From: JAGAJR01 sp048463395
GTDB lineage: Bacteria > Pseudomonadota > Alphaproteobacteria > RF32 > CAG-239
Length of the DNA stretch: 64,000 nt
Assembly (NCBI GenBank): GCA_048463395.1
Contig: DBFWPL010000021.1
Coordinates: forward strand, 124,001-188,000
Direction: 5' to 3'
Part shown: in pieces, positions 27,525 through 36,058 of the stretch
Numbering within the stretch: the first letter of the stretch is position 1
Layout: each line of letters begins with the position of its first letter
Translations under genes and position numbers: made by a program
The notes under the pieces: generated by a model
Seen by the model: the letters and a program-made list of their open reading frames with translations, nothing else
The model's database searches: none
What the model was told of the DNA's origin: nothing

Positions 27525-27728
27525 CTAAACCAGTTTCAAATTACCTGCGACGGTTTTACCTCTTTCGCTCATAAGTTCATAACTGATTTTGGCCCCTTCA
27601 TTGAGAGTTCTCATACCGGCCTGTTGTACAGCTGAAATGTGTACAAAAATATCCGAACTACCTTCGTCAGGAGTAATGAAACCATAACCTTTTTTATTGT
27701 TAAACCATTTAACTGTTCCTGTTGCCAT
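27525..27728 (-). CDS. Cold-shock family protein
   Basis: A 67-residue CspA-type nucleic-acid-binding protein. It has the RNP1 motif GYGFITPD and RNP2 motif DIFVHISAV, with KWFNNKKG at the start. The ATG at 27728 has a long untranslated leader (over 90 nt of AT-rich sequence upstream), as cold-shock genes often do. The open frame to 27827 is not conserved Csp sequence. Confidence 0.94.
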   Translation of the reverse strand: MATGTVKWFNNKKGYGFITPDEGSSDIFVHISAVQQAGMRTLNEGAKISYELMSERGKTVAGNLKLV

Positions 27729-27922
27729 AATCTTAATCCTTTTCACAAACAGGTTAATACATTTTACCATAACCCCATTAAATGCGGTTACATTTATATG
27801 TGTAATATACCCTAAGCTTGTTGGCAAGAGATTTATTTAAATTTCTTTTCTCACCCCTTCTCTTGTAAAAGCAACAATAATGATTAACTCTAAGAGGGAA
27901 AATTTTCAGAAAGGATAAAATT

Positions 27923-28456
27923 ATGAAAAGAATGCTTTATTTCTTCTCTGTTGTTCTGCCGGCGGTACTGATATTTAATATTTCCGCAGCCGAAGCCCAG
28001 AGAAAAAACACGACAGAAAAGGACGTTAAGACAGCGGCCGAAATAACAAATACCGATGTTTCCAAGCACAAATCTCATAAAGAATTAAAAAAGGCGGAAG
28101 AAAAAGGCGATTGCAAATGCAAGAAAAAATCTGCCGACTGCAACTGCTCAAAAGACAGGAAAATGAAAAATAAAAAAACTATTGAAGAAAAATATAATGA
28201 AGACGTTCAAGAAGTGAACGAAGAGTATACCAAAGCCATTAAAAAAATAAGCAAATCCTCTTTCAATGAGGAGCAAAAAAACTTACTTAAGCAACAAGCC
28301 GAAGAAAACAAAAATTATGCTTTGCAAGCAGCAAAGGCCAGAAGCAACCTCCTGACAAAGCAAGTAGAAAACCGTCAGAAATTGGATATCCCTGAAACCG
28401 CACGTCAAGATAAAGCCAATAAGAAAGCTCTGAAAGCGGTCAGAAATATTTTATAA
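27923..28456 (+). CDS. Secreted Lys/Glu-rich protein with Cys cluster
   Basis: A 177-residue protein with a signal peptide (MKRMLYFFSVVLPAVLIFNISAAEA). The mature part is highly charged and helical. Around residue 63 it has a compact Cys cluster, CKCKKKSADCNC, that could bind a metal. The rest contains a heptad-like helix (about 85-165) with many Gln, Lys and Ala. It probably lies in the periplasm. An AAGGA site precedes the ATG. I do not recognise the family. It stands alone between terminators. Confidence 0.65.
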   Translation: MKRMLYFFSVVLPAVLIFNISAAEAQRKNTTEKDVKTAAEITNTDVSKHKSHKELKKAEEKGDCKCKKKSADCNCSKDRKMKNKKTIEEKYNEDVQEVNEEYTKAIKKISKSSFNEEQKNLLKQQAEENKNYALQAAKARSNLLTKQVENRQKLDIPETARQDKANKKALKAVRNIL

Positions 28457-28475
28457 TATATCCTTAAAATTTATG

Positions 28476-28504
28476 AGCGGCGTGAAGAAACGCCGCTTTT
28501 TGTT
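28476..28504 (+). terminator. Terminator after the Cys/Lys-rich gene
   Basis: Arms AGCGGCG / CGCCGCT with an 8 nt loop, then TTTTTG. Confidence 0.85.
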
Positions 28505-28542
28505 TGTTTACAAAATAAAATATTTTTGTTAAATTGCTTTTC

Positions 28543-28574
28543 AGCCTGCAACATCGGGGTTGCGGGCTTTTAAT
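28543..28574 (+). terminator. Second terminator-like hairpin, possible proS leader attenuator
   Basis: Arms AGCCTGCAAC / GTTGCGGGCT (one G-U pair) with a 7 nt loop, then TTTTAATTG. It lies between the previous terminator and proS, 35 nt upstream of the proS start, so it may act in the proS leader. Confidence 0.4.
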
Positions 28575-28608
28575 TGCGATATTAAAAAATTTATAAAGGA
28601 ATGAACAA

Positions 28609-30126
28609 ATGACATTAAAAAATACAAGAGCAGGAAATTATCCTGAATGGTACCAAAACGTTGTCTCCGAAGCCGATATGGCCGAGAACTCCTCCAGCCC
28701 GGGCTGTATGGTTATCAAACCCTGGGGATACGGAATCTGGGAACGTATTCAAAATGTTTTGGATGCAAAGATTAAAGAGACAGACCATGAAAACTGCTAT
28801 TTTCCGATGTTCATCCCTTTATCCTTTTTCCAAAAAGAAGCTGAACATGTTGATGGTTTTGCAAAAGAAATGGCCGTGGTTACTCACTCCCGCCTTTCTA
28901 TGAAAGACGGAAAACTTACTCCGGACTCCGAACTTGACGAACCTTTAATCGTTCGCCCGACATCTGAGGCAATCATCGCCGACTCTTTCTCAAAATGGGT
29001 TAAGTCTTATCGCGATTTGCCGGTTCTCATCAACCAATGGGCAAATATCGTGCGTTGGGAAATGCGTCCTCGTCTGTTTTTGCGTACCCGTGAATTTTTA
29101 TGGCAGGAAGGCCACACCGCTCATGCCACCCATGATGATGCCGAGCAAGAAACGATTAAAATGCTGGAAGTTTATAAACAGCTTTGTGAAGAGGCTCTTG
29201 CCACTCCTGTTCTGGTCGGATGTAAGCCGGAACATGAGAAGTTTCCGGGAGCAATTGACACTTATTGTATTGAAGCCATGATGCAAGACGGTAAAGCCCT
29301 GCAAGCCGGTACATCTCACTTTCTCGGTCAGAACTTTGCCAAGTCTGCCAATATCTCCTTTATCAACAATAAAGGACAACAGGAATTTGCTTATACGACT
29401 TCTTGGGGTGTTTCTACCCGTCTTATCGGCGGTGTTATCATGACACATGCCGATGACGAAGGCATGGTTGTTCCGCCTCGTATTGCTCCGTATCAGGTTG
29501 TTTTGGTTCCGGTTATTAAAAAGCCGGAAGATGCCGAGCAAGTTATGGCTTATATCACCCGTTTGCAAAATGAATTGGAAAGCCAACTCCCGTTCGGAGA
29601 AAAAATTCGTATTAAAATTGATAAACGAGACAAGGTTTCCGTTGACAAGTTTTGGGAATGGACCCGCAAAGGAGCTCCCGTTATCTGTGAAATCGGCATG
29701 CGAGACGTTGAAGGCAACAAAGTTATGGTTAAGGAACGCCTCAAACTGGGTACTCCGGAAGGCAAACAGATTGTTTCCTTTGATGATTTTGTCGCAACCG
29801 TTTCCGAAAGAGTGGAAAACATTCAAAAAGCCATGTTTGACAAAGCTCAGGAACGTTTGATGCACAATATTCGCACAGATATTACTTCTCCGGAAGATTT
29901 CAGAAAATATTTTGAAAATTCCAACCAGTGGATTGAAGACGGCAAACAAGGAAAAGTCGCTTTCGTTCGCGGTAAATGGTGCGGAGATCCAGAATCGGAA
30001 AGCATTTTGAAAGAAATGAAAATTACTATTCGCTGTATTCCGTTTGACCAGAGTAATACAGAAGGAAAATGTCTGCTGACCGGGAAACCGGCAACGATGG
30101 ACGTGATTTACGCACGTTCTTACTAG
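28609..30126 (+). CDS. proS: Prolyl-tRNA synthetase, archaeal/eukaryal type
   Basis: This enzyme charges tRNA-Pro. The class II core is seen in VRPTSEAIIADSFSKWV and the motif 2 segment MRPRLFLRTREFLWQEGHTAHA, followed by GTSHFLGQNFAKS and the anticodon-binding domain. At 505 residues, with no editing insertion and with a C-terminal Tyr, it is the archaeal/eukaryal-like type (TIGR00408 kind). Most alphaproteobacteria carry the short bacterial-type ProRS of about 440 residues, so this copy points to replacement by transfer. Gram-positive anaerobes and Bacteroidetes often have this type. It begins with ATG preceded by AAGGA. Confidence 0.93.
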   Translation: MTLKNTRAGNYPEWYQNVVSEADMAENSSSPGCMVIKPWGYGIWERIQNVLDAKIKETDHENCYFPMFIPLSFFQKEAEHVDGFAKEMAVVTHSRLSMKDGKLTPDSELDEPLIVRPTSEAIIADSFSKWVKSYRDLPVLINQWANIVRWEMRPRLFLRTREFLWQEGHTAHATHDDAEQETIKMLEVYKQLCEEALATPVLVGCKPEHEKFPGAIDTYCIEAMMQDGKALQAGTSHFLGQNFAKSANISFINNKGQQEFAYTTSWGVSTRLIGGVIMTHADDEGMVVPPRIAPYQVVLVPVIKKPEDAEQVMAYITRLQNELESQLPFGEKIRIKIDKRDKVSVDKFWEWTRKGAPVICEIGMRDVEGNKVMVKERLKLGTPEGKQIVSFDDFVATVSERVENIQKAMFDKAQERLMHNIRTDITSPEDFRKYFENSNQWIEDGKQGKVAFVRGKWCGDPESESILKEMKITIRCIPFDQSNTEGKCLLTGKPATMDVIYARSY

Positions 30127-30138
30127 AATCCGTTAATT

Positions 30139-30172
30139 GAACTCCCTCTCCTTGTGAGGGAGTTCTTTTTTT
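30139..30172 (+). terminator. Terminator after proS
   Basis: Arms AACTCCCTC / GAGGGAGTT with a short loop, then CTTTTTTT. Confidence 0.85.
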
Positions 30173-30184
30173 AGGAAACCTATT

Positions 30185-30514
30185 ATGAAAAAATATCTTA
30201 TAATTTGTTTTATTCTGATTTCTTTTCCGGCCTTTTCTCAAAATATTGATATTTCCGCCCTGCAAGAAAAATTGGCTTCTGTCAGTGATAATGAATTTAA
30301 TGCCATGGATGCAAACGGCGACGGGAATGTTTCAAAAGAAGAATATCTGGATTATATTTGGGAAGAAACCCGCAAAAAAAGCGAAGCCGCGTTTAAGCAA
30401 ATCGACCAAAACGGTGATGGTTATGTTTCGCATGAGGAATATATGGTTTTCATGAATTTTGCGACCGGGAAAATGAACAATTTTTTTAATCTGCTGAAAC
30501 AACATCAACAATAG
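30185..30514 (+). CDS. Secreted EF-hand protein
   Basis: A 109-residue protein with a signal peptide (KYLIICFILISFPAFS) and a pair of EF-hand calcium loops, DANGDGNVSKEE (about residues 41-52) and DQNGDGYVSHEE (about 79-90), each with Asp, Asn/Asp, Asp and Glu at the expected ligand positions. It would be a small periplasmic or secreted calcium-binding protein. Its partner is unknown. Confidence 0.8.
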   Translation: MKKYLIICFILISFPAFSQNIDISALQEKLASVSDNEFNAMDANGDGNVSKEEYLDYIWEETRKKSEAAFKQIDQNGDGYVSHEEYMVFMNFATGKMNNFFNLLKQHQQ

Positions 30515-30578
30515 TCGATATTGTTTATTCGCTTGGAAAATCTATATTTTTACTGTTGGATTAACCGGAGGTAAGAAT

Positions 30579-31469
30579 ATGGGATATGTTTGTGCTTTTG
30601 CAGCAGTTTTTTTCTGGAGTTTTAATCTTATTATCGCAAGTTATTTTGCGACATCGCTAAATCCGTGGGAGATCGCTTTCGGAAGATGGTTCGTTGCCGC
30701 TTTGATTCTGGTCCCGCTGACATGGAAAAGTTTAAAACACAATTATACAATTCTCAAAGACAACCTCAGAGTGATTTTTGCTCTAGGGTTAAGCGGTATT
30801 GTCATCGACAATACACTTATCTATTATGCCGGAAGGACGACGTCGGCAATTGACATGGGGCTTTTGGATGTTACCGGACCTATTTTTCTAGTTTTATTAT
30901 CCAAAGTCTTTTTAAAAACAATAATCACTCCGCAACAGATTCTGGGATTGATTGTTGCCGTTTTTGGCGTCGTTATCATCATTCTTCAGGGCGATTTTAA
31001 ACACTTATCCGATTTTAAATTTGTGAGCGGAGACTTCCTGATGTTGATAAACACATTTGCTTTTGCCGTCTATTCCCTGCTCCAATACAAACGCCCAAAA
31101 CAAGTTTCTCAACAAGCGATGTTAGCTGCATCCGTTATCGCCGGATTAATCATAATACTGCCTATTATGCTGTTGGTTGTTCCGCAACAACAGCTGCTCG
31201 AATTTAATGTTTTGGATTTAGGCACCGTTGTTTATCTGGGAATTTTTAATTCCGTTTTGTCTTATTTATGTTGGAACACGGCATTATCAAAAATCGGAAA
31301 TATCAAGACCAGTATTATTTATTATCTTCTCCCGCTCTTCAGCGGAATCGAAGCTTATTTTATCTTAGGAGAAAAATTCTATACCTCCCAGTTCATCGGC
31401 GGTTTTTTAGTAATTATAGGAATTGCAATGGTTACTTTATTAAAAAGACAAAAAAACGCCGATAAATAG
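30579..31469 (+). CDS. EamA/DMT-family transporter
   Basis: A 296-residue inner-membrane protein with ten predicted helices in two EamA repeats, typical of the drug/metabolite transporter superfamily. The first repeat has FFWSFNLIIASYFA and the second starts near residue 150 (SGDFLMLINTFAFAVYSLLQY). Substrate is unknown; members export amino acids or metabolites. A CCGGAGG ribosome site sits before the ATG. Confidence 0.88.
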   Translation: MGYVCAFAAVFFWSFNLIIASYFATSLNPWEIAFGRWFVAALILVPLTWKSLKHNYTILKDNLRVIFALGLSGIVIDNTLIYYAGRTTSAIDMGLLDVTGPIFLVLLSKVFLKTIITPQQILGLIVAVFGVVIIILQGDFKHLSDFKFVSGDFLMLINTFAFAVYSLLQYKRPKQVSQQAMLAASVIAGLIIILPIMLLVVPQQQLLEFNVLDLGTVVYLGIFNSVLSYLCWNTALSKIGNIKTSIIYYLLPLFSGIEAYFILGEKFYTSQFIGGFLVIIGIAMVTLLKRQKNADK

Positions 31470-31483
31470 TTTATCGACGTTTT
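31453..31483 (+). terminator. Terminator overlapping the end of the EamA gene
   Basis: Arms AAAACG-CGATAAA / TTTATCG-CGTTTT, each with one unpaired base, and a 3 nt loop containing the stop codon region. Confidence 0.55.
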
Positions 31484-31502
31484 GGAGAGTTCGAAAAAAA
31501 AA

Positions 31503-31835
31503 TCACTCGATAACTTTAACTTTGGTAATGAGACCGGCATGATCCTTAAAACGGATTTTCAGCCCCGGTTTCAGACCATAGTCCATTATATATTTTTCAG
31601 CTTCGTAACTGTCGCCGTTCGTAAATGTGATAACAACCACATTCTTTCCGGTTATTTCCATAACGTTGCTGATTTCATAGACAGGACGTTCATTAAACTC
31701 TTTTTCGGCATTCTCTTTGCACTGAACCATACCAATAAGGCAAGCTCCGACAATGAAGGCAACAATTGCGACAACGCCTAATCTTTGGGAAACACCATTT
31801 TGATATTCCCGAACAAAATCTTTTTCTTCTTCCAT
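31503..31835 (-). CDS. Hypothetical membrane-anchored protein, 110 residues
   Basis: I do not recognise this protein. It has one hydrophobic helix (about residues 20-38, VVAIVAFIVGACLIGMV) followed by an extracytoplasmic domain of beta character (NVVVITFTNGDSYEAEKY … KPGLKIRF). It stands alone between converging EamA and anmK. Confidence 0.65.
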   Translation of the reverse strand: MEEEKDFVREYQNGVSQRLGVVAIVAFIVGACLIGMVQCKENAEKEFNERPVYEISNVMEITGKNVVVITFTNGDSYEAEKYIMDYGLKPGLKIRFKDHAGLITKVKVIE

Positions 31836-31869
31836 AAATATTTTATTTGTTATAATATAAAAATACTGT

Positions 31870-33231
31870 TTACATAGACTTAAAATTTTGTCTAAAATAT
31901 CTTAATTTCTCAAAACTGTCAACTTTTTTCCATCCTTTTACCGCCCTATTCCACAGAGGAGCCTCTGTCTTTTCTTCAGGATAACGCCATATACCGGCGA
32001 TAACAGGCTTGCGACATCCTGTTGTTTCAGGATAAGTAAAAGGTTCGCCAATGATTTTACAATATGCCAAATCAGCAAAAATACGGGCTTCCATATATTT
32101 TCCGCTGTAACCATGTTTATCAGACCACTCAATTTGGCATTCTTTGGTAAATCTGCTACGAATTTTTTCAAAAAGTTCTTTATGTTCATCCAAGACAACT
32201 CCCTGCCCCGAAAGTAAATTTTTAAAGTCAGGAATACACAACGGGTTTTTCCACCCGCCGCCAAAAACAAGAAAATTTTCCGGCATTTTTATATTGTCCG
32301 GAATAAATGACAAAGAGTGCATATAAGCGTAAGTGCTTAAATATTCCACGGTTCTGAGCGTGTCTTCAAACGGATATTTTAAGTTATCAAGTTCATCAAT
32401 AACCCTATACCAACTCGGATCAGATGATTTTGGCGGTGTTTGGCGGTAGAAATTTTCTCCCTTGTCATTAACTGCCACAGTATGAAAAAGCTTATCTAAG
32501 AGTTCAGGAACAATCTTGCCCTGTTTTCCCCATTGAGCATTCAAATCACAAGCTTGTCCTTTATGGGTACGGGTAAGGTAATCCGCAAAATGATTAAACG
32601 GCCCGATATCCCATCCCAAAACAATATTTTTTCCGTTTTTATCTTCTGAAATAACCGCTATGTTTCCGGTGTTGCCAGCATTACAAAAAGCAACCGGGAA
32701 AACACCTTTATTTTTCATATCTCCCGCGATATGGAGATTATGTACCGGAGCCAGAGGAGCCCCTTCCCCGCCGTTCATGATATCATCCGACCGAAAATCC
32801 CAGATAACCGGAATTCCGGTCAAATCAGCCAGAAGTCCGGCATTACCGACCTGAACGGTGTAAGGTTCTTTGTTGCCGGCAATGGATGGCGGAAAATGGT
32901 CGCAAGTCTGCCCATGAAAACCTATTGCGGAGATTTCTTCCTTTTTAATGTCATTTTTTTCCAAAAGTTGATTAACGGCTTGAGCGACCAACCGACTGTA
33001 AGCATTTACGGTTTCTACAAAAAACGAATTGGCTCCGAGTTCATCCATCTCGGCATGATGTTCTTTTATCAGTTTTCGGAGGTTCAACAAGTCTTTGGTC
33101 ATTTTCTCCGGATAATTTAATGTAGAAAAGGCAATATCCCGTATGTTTTTTCCATTAAACTCCGTCAGCACAACATCAACGGCATCAAGCGAATTTCCGG
33201 TCATTACACCAATTGTTTTTATTTGCGTCAT
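31870..33231 (-). CDS. anmK: Anhydro-N-acetylmuramic acid kinase
   Basis: AnmK phosphorylates and opens 1,6-anhydro-MurNAc during recycling of cell-wall peptides. The ASKHA fold is seen in IGVMTGNSLDAVDVVL at the start, GFHGQTCDHFPP and FGGGWKNPL. At 453 residues from the Met at 33231 it is longer than the usual roughly 370, with extra sequence in the middle (about residues 225-290) and at the C-terminus. I chose the Met at 33231 because it opens on the kinase motif. The Met at 33246 lies inside a hairpin. No murQ or other recycling gene is in the window. Confidence 0.85.
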   Translation of the reverse strand: MTQIKTIGVMTGNSLDAVDVVLTEFNGKNIRDIAFSTLNYPEKMTKDLLNLRKLIKEHHAEMDELGANSFFVETVNAYSRLVAQAVNQLLEKNDIKKEEISAIGFHGQTCDHFPPSIAGNKEPYTVQVGNAGLLADLTGIPVIWDFRSDDIMNGGEGAPLAPVHNLHIAGDMKNKGVFPVAFCNAGNTGNIAVISEDKNGKNIVLGWDIGPFNHFADYLTRTHKGQACDLNAQWGKQGKIVPELLDKLFHTVAVNDKGENFYRQTPPKSSDPSWYRVIDELDNLKYPFEDTLRTVEYLSTYAYMHSLSFIPDNIKMPENFLVFGGGWKNPLCIPDFKNLLSGQGVVLDEHKELFEKIRSRFTKECQIEWSDKHGYSGKYMEARIFADLAYCKIIGEPFTYPETTGCRKPVIAGIWRYPEEKTEAPLWNRAVKGWKKVDSFEKLRYFRQNFKSM

Positions 33232-33234
33232 ATA

Positions 33235-33265
33235 AATAAACCTCATGTTAAATATGAGGTTTATT
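33235..33265. terminator. Hairpin covering the anmK ribosome site
   Basis: Perfect arms AATAAACCTCAT / ATGAGGTTTATT with a 7 nt loop. It ends the upstream minus-strand gene and also contains the GAGG sequence of the anmK ribosome site, so it may lower anmK translation. Confidence 0.6.
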
Positions 33266-33290
33266 AAAACAAAATATAATTAAGATTAGG

Positions 33291-33794
33291 TTAATATGCT
33301 GAAACAGTGATTATCGTTTCAGCATAAATATTATCCGGAGTAACCTGATGCAGATTTTTGATATAGTCCCCAAAATCTTTTTTGAATTTTTTGGCATTTC
33401 CGTAACCGCTGCGAATAAAAGTTTCAGCGGCAAGAACAATATACGTCAGAATTTCAGGGGTCATAGAGGCCAGAACATTTAATTTTCGTATCATCAGCAT
33501 TTTATATTTGAAGTTATCCTGCCCGATAACTTTCATACCGCGGATTTCGTCCATAGTTTTGCGAATGCTGCGGCCGTTCCGTTCTATTTGGAAACGGGCC
33601 AGACTGGCGTCATAAATAACCGCCTCGTTCACGTCTTTGACTTTATTCAATGTATTTAAAATTTCTTCTTCTGAAGGATGTTCTTTCTGAATTGTTTCAT
33701 GAAGCAGGGAAAACAGACTTCCTTTGCTTTTTCTGGTGTTTTTCAGTTCACGGAGAAAAATTTCACCAACAGTTTCTTTTTGTAGAGCCAGCAT
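33291..33794 (-). CDS. Hypothetical helical protein, 167 residues
   Basis: I do not recognise this protein. It looks soluble and helical, with LARFQIERNGRSIRKTMDEIRGMKVIG in the middle and no signal peptide. The segment RIKLNVLASMTPEILTYIVLAAETF resembles a hydrophobic helix but is short for a membrane span. It stands alone between hairpins. Confidence 0.6.
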   Translation of the reverse strand: MLALQKETVGEIFLRELKNTRKSKGSLFSLLHETIQKEHPSEEEILNTLNKVKDVNEAVIYDASLARFQIERNGRSIRKTMDEIRGMKVIGQDNFKYKMLMIRKLNVLASMTPEILTYIVLAAETFIRSGYGNAKKFKKDFGDYIKNLHQVTPDNIYAETIITVSAY

Positions 33795-33895
33795 ATCAAA
33801 AACTCCTTCACTTCATAATTATATTATAAACTGATTATATCACAAAAATAGCCTCTTCTCAACAAATAATTGTCACAAAACTGTAACAATTTATC

Positions 33896-35233
33896 TTAAG
33901 CAGGCAAATTTCTTTTCATGACTTTCTTTATTTTTCTGTATGATGATGCCAGCCACCCTTCCTGATATTCCCCCGGTATTTCTCTTTCGTCAAACTTATA
34001 ATAAACATATTCTTTATCTTTGGAAATTTCCAGCGGAGAGGTGTTCATCTTCATCTCGGAAACATTGCTTCTCGGAAGCTTCAGTAAGGACAGATTATCA
34101 CAATGCATCAAAACAAATCTTCCCCGACACTTTTTTTGAGCTTGCAGATACATCAATCCCGAAGACGAGAAATCAGCTATGCCGTTAAATCCCTCTTCTA
34201 TCCGCACAGCTCTTACCGACGGACAAGCAACCAGATCTACTCGTCCGGCAGCATGGGCTCCGATACTTACCGTCTCTATGGTTTGCAGATGCCGCAGATT
34301 TAATTCTCCGTTAAAATCGTCGTCCACTTCCAGACTTTTTAATCCGCAACGGTTGTCTTTGCTGCTGATATTGATTTTCCCTCGGCAGTCATTCCCGATA
34401 TGAACACTCTTGGCGACAACGGAATCTGCATTTAGTGTTCCCCGGAAAGAATCTCCGACAAAAATGCTTTTTCCGCCCCAGTTTTCAGACAACTTTATAT
34501 CCGCATAACAGTAATAGCCTATTTCCAAGTTATGAAAACAGGAGTTTCTGATATCCAACACGCCGCTGAACACATCACCGACAATCATATCAAAACATTT
34601 TCCGCTGTAATTGAACAAAATGTCGCAGCGACAATTATCGGCAATTTGTATCTCTTCCAGATTACATCTTGATAAATTCAACCTGCCCTTAAAATTATCC
34701 TTAATATAAAGCGTCTCCGTATATTGGTTGTCTCTCAAATCAATTGAAACGTTGGCTTTCTTTTCAACTATCAGTTTTTTGACGGAAGCATGAGTTAAAT
34801 TCAGGGAGCAGTTTTTTGTCCCGCTCGGAACCGTTAAAACATTTTTCTCGTAATCATTGAAGGTTATGCTTACATATTCCGGACGCCGCATATATTCCTC
34901 CAATTTTGATGTGCTGAATTCTGCTCCGGTCAGATAAACATCTTCCTCGCCGTCTGTTTTTACAACAGACAAGCCTAAATCCACAGCCGCATCTTCGGTT
35001 AAACGATAATGGAAATCACGCACATAATCGACCAGAATTTTTCGATACTTGTTATCATAAGTAACGCTCTTATATCCTCGTACATTGGACACTTTATCGC
35101 CGCAAAGCTCAATAACCGCCAGCGGAGTGGAATATTTGTCCCTCAGCATCATTTTGCAGTCGCTGCCGCTGATTTTGGTTATTTTATACCCTTTATCCAG
35201 ACGATGAACAACTTGAGAACTGCCGATATTCAC
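33896..35233 (-). CDS. Beta-solenoid-like repeat protein, 445 residues
   Basis: No family is recognised, but from about residue 150 to 370 there are at least nine degenerate repeats of 20-24 residues, each roughly a short beta strand, a polar turn and a second strand, such as LYIKDNFKGRLNLSRC, EIQIADNCRCDILFN and VHIGNDCRGKINIS. The pattern x-I-x-x-x-(F/C)-x-G-x-(L/I)-x-(L/I) recurs. This fits a right-handed parallel beta solenoid or a bactofilin-like stack. There is no signal peptide, so it is likely cytosolic. The C-terminus is basic. Its 5' end is divergent from a plus-strand three-gene cluster. Confidence 0.7.
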   Translation of the reverse strand: MNIGSSQVVHRLDKGYKITKISGSDCKMMLRDKYSTPLAVIELCGDKVSNVRGYKSVTYDNKYRKILVDYVRDFHYRLTEDAAVDLGLSVVKTDGEEDVYLTGAEFSTSKLEEYMRRPEYVSITFNDYEKNVLTVPSGTKNCSLNLTHASVKKLIVEKKANVSIDLRDNQYTETLYIKDNFKGRLNLSRCNLEEIQIADNCRCDILFNYSGKCFDMIVGDVFSGVLDIRNSCFHNLEIGYYCYADIKLSENWGGKSIFVGDSFRGTLNADSVVAKSVHIGNDCRGKINISSKDNRCGLKSLEVDDDFNGELNLRHLQTIETVSIGAHAAGRVDLVACPSVRAVRIEEGFNGIADFSSSGLMYLQAQKKCRGRFVLMHCDNLSLLKLPRSNVSEMKMNTSPLEISKDKEYVYYKFDEREIPGEYQEGWLASSYRKIKKVMKRNLPA

Positions 35234-35365
35234 CTTTTCCTCCTAACACGCTTTCTTTGTCCAATTGCCGCTTTATATAATCTTCTTATCCAATTATTAA
35301 AGTCCTCTGTGATTTTATTTGCTTCTTTCGTCTTTTTATTGTATCTAAAAAAGGAGGAGAATTTT

Positions 35366-36058
35366 ATGTGTAATATTTGCTATTCGTCAGAAATTTATAA
35401 TTTGGATCCCAGAGATGCCATTGTTTTGAGAGACACTTCGCAAGAAATTCCCTACGATACAAAAGATGAAATTGTTATTTTAATCGGCAATACCGATTTG
35501 TGGGACAGAACCAAAGGAACTCCCGATACTCTGCTGAAGGGAAGAGAAGCTTTGGAAAGAGCCATTGCCGACAATAAAAGTTTTATTCCCGTCAGAATAG
35601 CTTTTATCTCCCGAATAAAAAAATATGACTTTATTTCGCCGATTATCCGCGTCTTAAGATATAAATACAAAGGATATTCCTCAAATTATTATCACATGGA
35701 TCCTCTGGAAATCAGAAAAATGAATATTGAAAGAAATATCCGCACCAGAGAAAACGCTTATAAATTTTCCAATCCAAGATACAAAATGAAGGATGAGACC
35801 AGAAACAACACCTTTGATACTTTGGTTGAAAGCATGAAGAAAAACGGTTTTGACGAACGCTACCCTATTGACATCATGCTTCGGCGGAATTTCGGCGTTC
35901 AAGACACGTTAAACCAAGGACATCATCGTATGGCCGCCGCTTTGGAATGCGGGCTGGATAAAATTTCGGTACGCTTCTGTGCCGCCGGACAGGCTCCAAA
36001 ATTTTTACACCCGCTGTTTCGAATTTTAGCCCGTTTAAATTTAGTCATCAAAAAATGA
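35366..36058 (+). CDS. ParB-like nuclease-domain protein
   Basis: A 230-residue protein starting MCNICYSSEIYNLDP at an ATG with a very strong AAGGAGGAGA site. The C-terminal part has a ParB/Srx-like motif: PIDIMLRRNFGVQDTLNQGHHRMAAAL, matching the family pattern of a strand, a DGHHR-like loop and an Ala-rich helix. The region between has a polar, possibly kinked helix rich in Arg and Asn. The open frame back to 35009 overlaps the divergent gene and has no ribosome site. It ends in an ATGA overlap with the next gene, so these genes are cotranscribed. Confidence 0.7.
   Translation: MCNICYSSEIYNLDPRDAIVLRDTSQEIPYDTKDEIVILIGNTDLWDRTKGTPDTLLKGREALERAIADNKSFIPVRIAFISRIKKYDFISPIIRVLRYKYKGYSSNYYHMDPLEIRKMNIERNIRTRENAYKFSNPRYKMKDETRNNTFDTLVESMKKNGFDERYPIDIMLRRNFGVQDTLNQGHHRMAAALECGLDKISVRFCAAGQAPKFLHPLFRILARLNLVIKK

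Noticed and set aside
33896..35365. Longer plus-strand start of the ParB-like gene at 35009
   Set aside because: It overlaps the divergent beta-solenoid gene and lacks a ribosome site, while the ATG at 35366 has a very strong one.
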